Origin: Gigantopelta aegis
Lineage: Eukaryota > Mollusca > Gastropoda > Neomphalida > Peltospiridae
Direction of reading: 5' to 3'
DNA: 64,000 nucleotides
Assembly (NCBI RefSeq): GCF_016097555.1
Contig: NC_054712.1
Location: 55,464,146-55,528,145, forward strand
Every line of letters starts with the position of its first letter. Positions within the stretch are counted from its first letter, which is position 1. A program made the position numbers and the translations under genes. Positions 1 through 12,400 of the stretch are shown here, piece by piece. The notes beneath the pieces are model-generated. The model was not told the origin of the DNA. It searched no databases and saw only the letters and a program-made list of their open reading frames with translations.

Positions 1-410
1 TTGGAGAAAGTGGAACCTTTCATGACTCATTTTCAATATTAATATAACTGGATGTTTTTACAACACTCCTAGTTTTTGCAGAAAATATAGTATTTGGTTT
101 TAAAGGTACCACATACATATTTCAAGTACAAGGCTACTTGACAGTGGCACTAGATTAAATAAAATTGCATCCATTTACTGCCTTGATGAAACTAATTTTT
201 TGACAACAAATACTATCACATTTATCACCAATGGCAGAACTTGTGGTATTAACTGCTCTATCAAAAGTTAGGTGCATTTTGACCCAGGCAGATGTTATTT
301 GGTTTAGTACTACCTAATGGAAATATCTTACAAATGGCTGCAAACTTGGGACAGTCCCTTTAAATCTAACCACTGCTCTACAGTGTAGTAACTTCTATCT
401 TAAATGTACT
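1..410. other. 3' flank of the FYVE-finger gene
   Basis: AT-rich sequence downstream of the minus-strand stop codon at 411-413. It should include the 3' UTR of that gene, but I see no canonical AATAAA on the minus strand here, so the polyadenylation point is not located. No other feature is recognised. Confidence 0.4.
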
Positions 411-3400
411 TCATCCTTTCTCTTGATGACTGATTCTCTGAGAACTGACAGGGAAATCGCCCAGTACCTCTTCCAAAGCCTTTTTGGTGGATGGAAACCT
501 TCGATTGGCTGATTTCATATTCAGCTGCAGCAGCACCTTGGTGACAACCTCTTGTGACCTTGACCTCATTATCTCGTCTGCATGCTGTGCACCATATTTT
601 CTTAAGTAGGTTCTTGAAGGGCGGATCAGTTTATGATCCTGAAACCAACAGAAGTGTGTAAGTGAACACATTGGGCTGAATTTACAAAAAAAGATTTCAC
701 ACATTTATTTGAGATACATTCAAGTCTTAAATGCAGACACCTGCATTTATCATAAATTTTGAATATGCATGGCTGTTTAGAAGTGATGTTTCATTGATTG
801 AATATAACTGAAAATTGATCACTTGAGCTCTACTGATATAGTTACTGATTATAAATTTTTTTAACTGATCTTAACGGAAAACATATAACATTACTGTTCT
901 TATAATATAGAAAGGATTCAATGGAAAGAACATTTCTGTATTGTCAAATATTATATTCCATGGGAAAATCAAGTTCTGACACTGTAATTGTTTACTAGAC
1001 TTCATGTGTAACCTTTTTTTTTCTTTCAATTTATTTCTGTGCTTATATCCAATTAAAGTTCAAGCATGCTGTCCTGGGAACACACCTCACTATCTGTCCA
1101 GGACAGTGAGTTAGTTGTTAGTGGTTAGTAAGAGAGAAGAGGGTGTCATGTCTTAAACCTACCCATTGAGTCGTTAAAACTCACTCTGGGTGGGAGTCGG
1201 TACCGGGCTGCAAACCCAGTACCTACCAGCCGTATGTCCATTGAGGCCGGTGTGTAACCATTATTCATGTTTTGTTTTTTGTAGTTTAGAGTTATCTTAC
1301 CTTGATTTGAGTTTTGATCAGCTGTTGAGTCGTTTCTTGGTGGTGTTCCCAGTCCTCGCCGTCTCGGATGACACACGTCTTGACATCATTTTCAATCACC
1401 TGCATAAAGTAACAAGATCTAAACTTGTAACAGCACACAGAAATAATATAGTCATTTTAGCTCCATTGTACAGCACCATATTTTTAACTGATGGGTGCAA
1501 TAATGAAAACATTAAGTTACAAATTGGTATATTTGGTTAAATTAATAAATCTAATACAATTTTTCATTGGTTTTGTAAAAAAACAATATACCTGTTTCTT
1601 TTTTCTTCTTTTGTTTTGATATAAAAAAAAAGCGTTCTGAGAGTACTGCTAAAGCCCAAGAATTTTTGGTGCCTCCTAAATTCATGGGCAATAACTCTTT
1701 GAAAAGTCGGTAAATCACCATGAAAGTTAAACTTGATCTGTAACAGTACATAATAAAACTATATACTAAATTGCATCTTGATATCTTCAGGCATTGCAAA
1801 ACAAAAGTCCGGAAAACTAATTTTCATATCTCTTAAGCTCAAGTGATTTAACTCCATCAAAAATGGATAAATGAAAATCAAACTTCTAAAATAAAAGGTC
1901 CAGAATTTTTGTTTACACATCTCCTAAGTTCAAGGGCCATAACTCATCTAGTCATCTCTTTTGAAAGACTCACCTGTTCCACTGGTGTTAAAAGTTTAGG
2001 AATATCTTCAGGCAGGTGAAACTTGGCACAAAGTCCGAGAGCCTCATATACTAGCTGTCGTACATACAGGTGTGTGCTCACAATAGCCTGCAATAATATT
2101 AACAAGACAGTACATGCCATAGCCTTTGATGTACTAGTCATGGCGTACGTACTGGAACAAGAATCCACTGAGGGTGATCGATCCTACAACCCATCGCTCC
2201 TCAGTTGAGCTCTCTACTAGTAAGCTACATCCTAGCACTTTCTGACAGAGAACAGCATATTTCATGACCAGTCTAATGCAATTAAACAACATGTAGAGTG
2301 GGCTTATTTCTCAAGATAAATATAAAAATGTGAAGAATTTCAATAATTACAACATTCAAATCTTGGATAAGAATATCATTAAATTCATAAAATGAGAATC
2401 TGGGTTAATATACAAATATTGTTGGAATTTAACAGTGTAGTGATATCAGCTGAGGTCCCTGTATATATGTTTAGTTGTTTTGTTAATTATGTTTGGACGA
2501 ATTTTCCAGATTTCTATTTTTGCTGTCATCAAAGTCAAAATAAAACTGATTTTAACACTACTAAAGTCATTTGTGCATTTATATAATTACTTACAAGATG
2601 AGTGTTAAATGAAGCCTAAAGTGCACCTAAATCATATAATTCAATTCAATTCAAGGTATTGCACAATACCAAACGATCTGGTGTCCGCAACAAAAAGAAA
2701 ATAAGAATTATATAACATCAATAACAATAACAACAACAAATAATTAACAATATGAATATACAGGCCAGACGAAGACACAAAATGTGTATTCCTATTTATA
2801 GAGAGGGTTAGGGTTTGTTTCTCTAGCAAGATCTTAGGGTTTGTTTCTCTAGCGAGGTCTGAGGGTTTGTTTCTCTAGCGAAATCTTAGGGTTTGTTTCT
2901 CTAGTCAGGTCTTAGGGTTTGTTTCTCTAGCGAGATCTTAGGGTTTGTTTCTCTAGTCAGGTCTTAGGGTTTGTTTCTCTAGTCAGGTCTTAGGGTTTGT
3001 TTCTCTAGTCAGGTCTTTGGGTTTGTTTCTCTAGTCAGGTCTGAGGGTTTGTTTCTCTAGTCAGGTCTTAGGCTTTGTTTCTCTAGTCAGGTCTTAGGGT
3101 TTGTTTCTCTAGCGAGATCTTAGGGTTTGTTTCTCTAGTGAGATCTTAGGGTTTGTTTCTCTAGTCAGGTCTTAGGGTTTGTTTCTCTAGTCAGGTCTGA
3201 AGGTTTGTTTCTCTAGTGAGATCTTAGGGATTGTTTCTCTAGTCAGGTCTTAGGGTTTGTTTCTCTAGCGAGGTCTCAGGGTTTGTTTCTCTAGTCAGGT
3301 CTGAGGTTTGTTTCTCTAGTCAGGTCTGAGGGTTTGTTTCTCTAGTCAGGTCTGAGGGTTTGTTTCGCTAGTCATGTCTTAGGTTTGTTTCTCTAGTCAG

Positions 3401-6400
3401 GTCTTAGGGTTTGTTTCTCTAGTCAGGTCTTAGGGTTTGTTTCTCTAGTCAGGTCTGAGGTTTGTTTCTCTAGTCAGGTCTTAGGCTTTGTTTCTCTAGT
3501 CAGGTCTGAGGGTTTGTTTCTCTAGTCAGGTCTCAGAGTTTGTTTCTCTAGCGAGTTCTGAGGGTTTGTTTCTCTAGTGAGGTCTGAGGGTTTGTTTCTC
3601 TAGTGAGGTCTGAGGGTTTGTTTCTCTAGCGAGGTCTGAGGGTTTGTTTCTCTAGTCAGGTCTTAGGGTTTGTTTCTCTAGTCAGGTCTTAGGGTTTGTT
3701 TCTCTAGTCAGGTCTGAGGTTTGTTTCTCTAGTCAGGTCTTAGGGTTTGTTTCTCTAGCAAGATCTCAGGGTTTGTTTCTCTAGTGAGGTCTGAGGGTTT
3801 GTTTCTCTAGTGAGGTCTGAGGGTTTGTTTCTCTAGTGAGGTCTGAGGGTTTGTTTCTCTAGTCAGGTCTTAGGGTTTGTTTCTCTAGTCAGGTCTGAGG
3901 GTTTGTTTCTCTAGTCAGGTCTTAGGGTTTGTTTCTCTAGCGAGATCTTAGGGTTTGTTTCTCTAGTCAGGTCTGAGGGTTTGTTTCTCTAGTCAGGTCT
4001 GAGGGTTTGTTTCTCTAGTCAGGTCTTAGGGTTTGTTTCTCTAGCGAGGTCTGAGGGTTTGTTTCTCTAGTCAGGTCTGAGGGTTTGTTTCTCTAGTCAG
4101 GTCTGAGGGTTTGTTTCTCTAGTCAGGTCTTAGGGTTTGTTTCTCTAGTCAGGTCTGAGGGTTTGTTTCTCTAGTCAGGTCTTAGGGTTTGTTTCTCTAG
4201 TCAGGTCTGAGGGTTTGTTTCTCTAGTCAGGTCTTAGGGTTTGTTTCTCTAGCGAGATCTTAGGGTTTGTTTCTCTAGTCAGGTCTGAGGGTTTGTTTCT
4301 CTAGTCAGGTCTGAGGTTTGTTTCTCTAGTCAGGTCTGAGGGTTTGTTTCTCTAGTCAGGTCTCAGGGTTTGTTTCTCTAGCGAGGTCTTTTAGGGTTTG
4401 TTTCTCTAACGAAGTCTTAGGGTTTGTTTCTCTAGCGAGGTCTTAGTCTTACATTTGTATCCATAATCTTCTGAATGAACTCCAACACTTCTGGTGGTGA
4501 CGTACTCTCAAGCTTTCTCTTGCCACCGCGGAATACTGCCATGTTTTCGAGGTAGAAATCACACTTGCTCCTGATGTAGTTCTTCATCAGCTTCGACTGG
4601 GTGGACGACTGCGGCTTCAGGCGTTTCAGCTGTTGTGTCGTCATCACGTGCTGAGCAAGGAAGTCCGATAAATCTTCCTTTAATGAAGTTATTTAATGTT
4701 TTTAAAAAAATGAATTACTTGTAACCTAGGGTCATAAATATGTTGGGCACTTAAAGTTTAGCAAAACTTTTGTTTTGTTTAACAACATCACTAGAGCACA
4801 TTGATTGATTAATTAATCATCGGCTATTAGATGTCAAACATGGTCATTCTTATATGTAGTCAGAGGAAACCCGCTACATTTTTCCTAATGTGGCAAGGGA
4901 TCTTTTATATACACTTTCCCACAGACAGGAAAGCACATACCACAGCCTTTGACCAGTTATGGTGCACTGGTTGCAACGACAAAAAACCCAATCAGTTGAA
5001 TGGATCCACTGAGGTGGTTCGATCCTGCGACACAAACACCTCAAGCGAGCACTCAACCGACTGAGCTAAATCCTGCCCCTTAAAGTTGAACAAGAAAGTC
5101 CAATGAATCTTCCAGTAATGAATTTTGTTAATGTTTTAAAAATGAATTACTTATAACCAAGAGTCAGAAAAACTGCTGTTTGAATGATGTGCAGAAGTGA
5201 TGTTAAAAATTCAGTTCCCTATCAATCAAATTATAACATAATAAACTGAAACCCTTAAAACCAGGCCCTCAATGAACTGGAATTCTCTCAAAACTGGACT
5301 TTTTACTTAGTCCTGTTGGGAGGTTTCACTGTATATTCTCTTGTATTATTTTTAATGCCTGGGGTGGGACGTAGTCCAGTGTTTAGAGTGTTTGCCTCAG
5401 ATAAAATATACTAAAAGGCAAAAGTTATTGTGACACACAAAAGACAAAGATAACTGATGATAAGTTTTTACTGCCGTGTATGAAACGTTATAACATGGAA
5501 AGAGAAATGTCCAAAGGTATGGAAACGAGCAATAGTCCATGAAAAGGGCGCACCTGCCATATGCAAATGAGCCACATCACTAGAGGGGGTCCAAAGTGAA
5601 TTTCACAGTCAGTAGTGAGTGTGTCCACCTTGAGCACTGATAAAGGCCTGGCATCATCGTCTCATTGAGGCCACTAAACGCTGGAGAAAGTTCCTGGGAA
5701 TGCCATTTCAGATCTGAGGAAGGATCAGCCGGAGTTCCTGCAGTGTTGTTGAAGGATTTGGATTACGTCGCTACGGGGACGGTCCCTGACCTGGTTGTTT
5801 TGTTGATATCGCTGCCATATGGTGTTTTTGTGGACGTTCAATTGATCTCCGTCGTCAAACTACGAGGTCCCAGATTCAAGCATCCCTATGACTCGCCATC
5901 TGTCATTTTTACTGAGGCATGGCATGACGAAATTGCATCAAACAGTTCACTAATGGTGTTTTTCCGACTTCTGGACTTCTGAAGGCTGCACAGAGTGGCA
6001 ATGATTTGCAACTGAACAGCTGGCCTTTTATGGTGAACACTGGACAGGATTTCAACCAAATATTCCATGTTTTTTGCACAAAGCATGCAATCATTGCAAC
6101 AACTGCTTGGTTGCATTTCTTTGAGCTGTTTCATGCATATTTTTTCTGGTTTACATCCATAAATCCATTCACAAATTTATTACTCCAAACAATCCATGTC
6201 ACAATAACTTTTGCCTTTGAGTATAGGTAATAGGATCAACTGACCTCTGTGGACATGTCAGATTTTTCTCTTGACCAACGAGTGAACCATGGCTGGTGCA
6301 TCGAAGACCATGGATAAAGGGGATCCCTTTATTCGTAGGTGTAGCATATGTGAATCAGGCAGTCATTAATTTAGCTCAGTCAGTCACTAATTTATTTTGA

Positions 6401-9400
6401 AAATTAAAAAACAAATTGTAATATTACTCTGAAAAAAAGAGGGATTTAGGTGGGTTTTTTAACTTATTGAAACTGAAATGAGATGGGATGATTTTTACAG
6501 TAAACTGACCCCCCACCCCCACCTCCAACTTTTTATTGTATGCAAAGAAAAATATGTTTAATGTTTGTCTTAGTGTAACTTCGTACCTGAGATTTGGCAA
6601 GTGTCTTCATGTTGCTCTTGGGTGGCACATCTGAGCCTTGTAAGTTTGTCCCTCGACTATTGTCATGCAGCGAGTCAACAATCTCCTGGTACTGAGAACA
6701 AAACAAAAACAACATGTACATTATTAGGTGGGTCACACACCATCCTTGTTAAAGTCGTAGACCCTAGTTCTATCCCGTAAAAATGGACACTAAGTTTAGT
6801 TAATCTATAAATCTGTAACACACATAAAAAGGAAGAAGGAAGAAAGGAAATATTTTATTTAACGATGCACTCAACACATTTTATTTACAGTTATATGGCG
6901 TCAGACATATGTTAAGGACCACAGAAATATTGAAGGAGGAAACCCACTGTCGCCACTTCATGGGCTACTCTTTTCAATTGGCAGCAAGGGATCTTTTATA
7001 TGCACCATCCCATAGACAGGATATCACATACCACGGCCTTTGATGCAGCAGTTGTGATGCACTGGCTGGAGCGAGAAATAGCCCAATGGGCCCACCGACA
7101 GGGATTGATCCCAAACTGACCGTGCATCAAGCGAGTGCTTTACCACTGGGCTACGTCTCGTCCTTGGATAAAAAGAGTGAATCAACAGTCTGTGACGTTA
7201 AAACAGGAAAATATCTTTAAAAATAGACTAGAATTCAACTCCATAACAGTTACTTCTCAGACACACATGCGTTTTAAAAAATATGGAATATTGTGGTATT
7301 AGAAACACCAGGATGACCAGAAACACTTTGGGTGTACGGAAATGGATAATGTAAACAATAAAATCTAAGTAGTGTTTGCTTTCAGTGATCATCAATGGCT
7401 ATAACAGTGAAAAATATGCCTTAGTGTTTAAAAACTAAGGTCTGTCACTTTAAATTTGAATCACAGTTCAATTTGTCACAAACTAATTTGAAAACGGAAA
7501 TGTTTACTTAATTGAACTTTATTTTGATGCTTTTCTTTAAATTTTCAAATACAATATGACAAATAGCTAGCATTATTTTGTGACCAACTAAATTAGTACC
7601 TGCAATAGAACAAATCTCAAATGATTAAGATTATTAATCTAACATGACAATGTTAAAGCCATGTGAACATCACTTTGCCATGGGTAAAAAAAACAAATAA
7701 AAACAATTCCCTACTAATTCATTTACCTGAACTACTGATGGAAAGAAATAAGAGAATAGGTGGTATTTGAGGCCAAATTTAATTCAGTACTTGAGTAGTG
7801 ATGCCTATATAAAATATAGAAAACTGTAATGTATCATGAATATCAGTAAGGTGGGCATGACTGACAGTAACTCTGTTACATTTCCTGATACTGTGGATGA
7901 GTGTTTTGGTTAGTCAATAGTTAATATAAAAATGTGTCTTCCCGTATATCTTTCCACGAGTACGGTATATTTTTCAGATACGGTGAAAACACCTAAAAAT
8001 TACTCTGGTTCCAACTCTAAGACCCAACCTCAAATTTGCCAAATCTTGCCTATTACAAAAGGTGTGATCTACTGGTTAGATGCGTGCTCAATTTGGTGTA
8101 GTCCCTCTTAAACAATTCCCAGTAACTTTATTTTAATAACTGAAACAAAAAGCTATAGCAATGATGTAAAAGTATGATTAATTTACTGTCAGTGAGTGTA
8201 CAGAAATAAATTTCAATTCTTAAACAAAATTTCAGAATGGCTAAAACTAGGGGGCAACTATTGGAGACCAATCACAATGGCCCCCAATTGGCAAGGTTCC
8301 AGAAACAGCTATAATTCTATACTACAGCTACTGACCCTGATCGGGCTGCTTGTGCTCTTCCTGCACTTGCCAAGCGTGGGCGGTCCCCTCTCCCACCCAC
8401 CCTCAACCCCTTCCCTGTCCTGGGCGAAGGAGCTGGTGAAAGTCGACACCTGCACCCATGACAGGCGTGCTACAACAGCTTCCTCTGAATGTGTATGTTA
8501 AACCCTATGACCTGACCTGACCTGACCTGACCTGACCTGTATTAATGCATAATGTTCTGCAATTAATGAGTTACCTCAGGAAGATGTTTGTTGATGTGAA
8601 CCTCAACTTTGTAAAACACATGATGAACATTGTTCAACTTTGACAGGAAGTCATTCTCTTGAAGGTCGTCATCTCCTTTCTCCAGATTGGCTATCTGCTT
8701 GTCAATCATCTTCTCACGACACTCCCCACATGTTCTCAGGTACAGACTTATTTCAGGCTCCACCTCTGGGCACTGAAACAGTAGAAACTGTTTACAGACA
8801 TTACCGAAAAAAAGTCTGCTTAGTGATCCTGTTAGGGCCTCCACATGTCCAAAATATTGGACTCGAGTACTTGAGGGTCAAACTTGACCCAGACCAAAGT
8901 ACCCGACACTTGCACTACATGATAATGAGACTGCATCTACATGATGCCAAATCATGCCAGTATTGCATTACACATTAAAATAAACCCTATAATGTAAGTG
9001 GTGGCAAGCATATAGCGTAAAAATATAATTTCAGATGCATCCTTTACGGGTACTCGAGTCCTTAAATCACTGCTTCCTTGTACGTGGATGCCTTAAATCA
9101 ATGCATGCCTTGTATTGCATTCCACACATTCTTCCTTGTACGGGTACTCGATTTGGTACTTTCCCTCCATGTCGAGTCCTTATCTTCCGTGTACGGGTAC
9201 TCGACCCTATCAAGTGTAAGTGGTAAATCAAGCATACTGACAATCAAGTGCTCTTCCTTGTACGGGTACTCGAGTCCTTAAATCAGAGTGCTCTTCCTTG
9301 TACGGGTACTCGAGTCCTTAAATCAGAGTGCTCTTCCTTGTACGGGTACTCGAGTCCTGTTAATGGACTCTAGTCTTGCTGGACTTGACCCGTGTACGAG

Positions 9401-12400
9401 TACTCGAATACTCGTGAAGACCCTGGATCACATTTAAAAAAAATAAATTCCCCCACTAACATTGTTTTTATTATTTTTTAATTCTTATGCACAATGAAGC
9501 ATCATAAATGATTCTCTGCTACATGAAACTCAAATGGAAATTGAACAAAGGAAAGGAACATTGTTTAATGACATCTCAGCACATTTAAATTTACAGCTAT
9601 TTGGTGTATAACATTTCGACACTTGGTCAAAAGAAATGAAACATGCTTCTGACAAGACATCTTTTATATGCATTTCATCATAGACAGGACAGTACATACC
9701 AGTTAAATTACATTTAGGACATCCTATACATGGCTGTAACAGTTTATGCCAAATAAAATGGGTCCCCTCTAATTTAGTTTTTAGGTGGAATCCATAAATG
9801 GTTTACATAAACTTTAAAGTATCAGAGACCTGCAAAGTGTTAATAAGACTGAAATAATGACAATCGACGTACTCCCTTAATCTTGATGATGGCCAGTTTT
9901 GGTGACGTATGCGGCTCACCATCTTGGTTGTCGGGTAGAAAGACGAGGAGATCTTTGGAAGAACACGATTTACACACGGCAATGCCGCAGACCTTGCAGC
10001 AGACTTTTTTACGCAGGACTCCGAACTTACTGCGACACACTTGGCACGAGTCGGCCAGCTGTTCCTGCTGTTAAAAGAAAGAAATGTTTTATTTAATGAT
10101 GCACTCAACACATTTTATTTACGGTTATATGACACGTCAGACATATGATTAAGGACCACACATATATGGGCTACTCTTTTTGATTAACAGCAAGGGATGT
10201 TTTATATGCACCATCCCACAGACAGGATAGCACATACCATGGCCTTTGATGTACCAGTCGTGGTGCACTGGCTGAAGTGAGAAATAGCCCAATGCGGTTG
10301 GTTTGAGATCGATCCCCATTACGGTTGGCTGGTCCAGTGGGCTATATCTTGTTCCAGCCAGTGCATGAGGACTAGTATATCAAAGGCCACAGTATGCGCT
10401 ATCCTGTCTGTGGGATGGTGCATATAAACAATCCCTTGCTACTAAGGGAAAAATGTAGTGGGTTTCCTCTCTAAAACTATTTCAGAATTACCAAATGTTT
10501 GACATCCAACAGTCGATCATTAATAAGTCAATGTGTTCTAGTGGTGTCGTTAAACAAAACAAACAAACTTTATTACAAACACTAGGATGGCCAGAAACTG
10601 GATTTGCTAAAATGTGTAAATAATGTGTAATTTAGTAATAAAAAAGTAATAATAGTCACATACACTGCCGGATAGCGAATGACTGGAGTTGGTGTCTTTG
10701 ATGGTTTGAAATGTTTAATCAACTAGTAAGATATATACGGTATTAGACTTCACTTCACATTTTTAGGTTTACAATTTTTATCACATATTATGGCTTGACA
10801 ATGCTGGTGAAAACCTGCAAACTGTTTTTACAGAATATATTTGGGGTTTTGGGGTGGGGTTTTGTGTGAATTAAAACCAACAACTTCTGTCATTCCAAAA
10901 CAAGACAGGTTCAGGTAGAATCATATCATATACTGCTGAAAAACCATGTACCTTTAATAAAATTGGAGAAAACATGAGGTGTTTTCTCTTTTATAAATAC
11001 ATCTGAACCGCAAAAGCAAAGGAAAAAGAAGGAAGTTACAGTCATGTGACTGGAAAAGGAAGGGGTGTGCAGTAGAAGAAATTTCGGCCGTTGGGATGTT
11101 CGAACCACACTACTATCCTTAGGGGAATATGCATTCGTTGAGGACAGATCAAATTGAAAAGAAATAACATGTTATAATTAAATTTCTCTTACATTCATTA
11201 CAATGTAATGTCATCCCATTGGTCCAGACACAGCACCGCGAATTTGTTCATTTCTTAATGAACGCAAAAATTACATCATTATATCTGATGACATTTTATA
11301 TGGGCAAGTTGTCTTATTGAGCGTTAATATATATTGATAAAAAATAATTCCAAATAAAGTACTCGTTTTTAATGTTATTATTAGTATGTTTTAAATTTAA
11401 TTATAAGTATTGACTGTTATTTCTTTTATGTTCATCTAGGTATGAATAAAACAAAATCATCTGCAAACTGTGTGAATCGGCAAAGATGATTTTTTTTTTC
11501 ATACCCCCAATGAACATAAAGGAAATAAAAGACAATACTTGATTAATAAAATGTTTAGTTCCTTACAATCCAGACAGATGACTTCTGCCACTCCGGCACA
11601 GACACCATGCTCCTCACTTCCTGGAGAGTTCTCTTCATCTCCGACTCGCTGGTGATCGTCTGGAACCCATCGACCAGACGCTGGAACTCCTTCTCCAGGT
11701 TCAACCTCTCCCGCCAGTGAGCGCTTCTCTGACCTGAAACAGAGGGGAGGAAAGTTTAGTCAACCTCTCCCGCCAGTGAGTGCTTCTCTGACCTGAAACA
11801 GAGGGGAGGAAAGTTTAGTCAACCTCTCTCGCCAGTGAGTGCTTCTCTGACCTGAAACAGAGGAGGGGGGTGTTTATTCAGCCTCTCCCGCCAGTGAGCA
11901 CTTCTCTGACCTGAAATGGGGGGGGGGGGGGGAGAGAGTGTTTATTCAGCCTCTCCCGCTAGTGAGTGCTTCTCTGACCTGAAACAGAGGAGGGGGGTAT
12001 TTATTCAGCCTCTCCCGCCAGGAGCGCTTCTCTGACCTGAAACAGAGGAGGGGAGTGTTTATTCAGCCTCTCCCGCCAGTGAGCGCTTCTCTGACCTTAA
12101 ACAGAGGAGGGGAGTGTTTATTCAGGCTCTCCCGCCAGTGAGCGCTTGTCTGACCTGAAACAGAGGAGGGGGGGGGGGGGGGGGGTGTGTGTTTATTCAG
12201 CCTCTCCCACCAGTGAGCGCTTCTCTGACCTGAAACAGAGGAGGGGGTGTTTATTCAGCCTCTCCCGCCAGTGAGCACTTCTCTGACCTGAAACAGAGAG
12301 GAAGGGAGTGTTTAATCAGGCTCTCCCGCCAGTGGGGAGAGGAATGTCAGATGACACCCCAGCACATTATTTGTTCAGCCTCTCCCACCAGTGAGCACTT

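Noticed and set aside
3000..4000. CRISPR array
   Set aside because: Units are head to tail with no unique spacers, and the DNA is eukaryotic.
2805..4446. Telomeric or subtelomeric sequence
   Set aside because: TTAGGG occurs only once per 26-bp unit and not in direct hexamer tandem; the array lies within an intron between exons of one gene.
5665..5982. 105-residue plus-strand frame
   Set aside because: It lies inside the mariner-like element; frames on both strands are broken and show no catalytic motif.
8196..8501. 101-residue open frame rich in Leu/Pro/Ser
   Set aside because: It lies in a dispersed repeat with a (CCTGA)n tail; no splice sites or recognisable domain.
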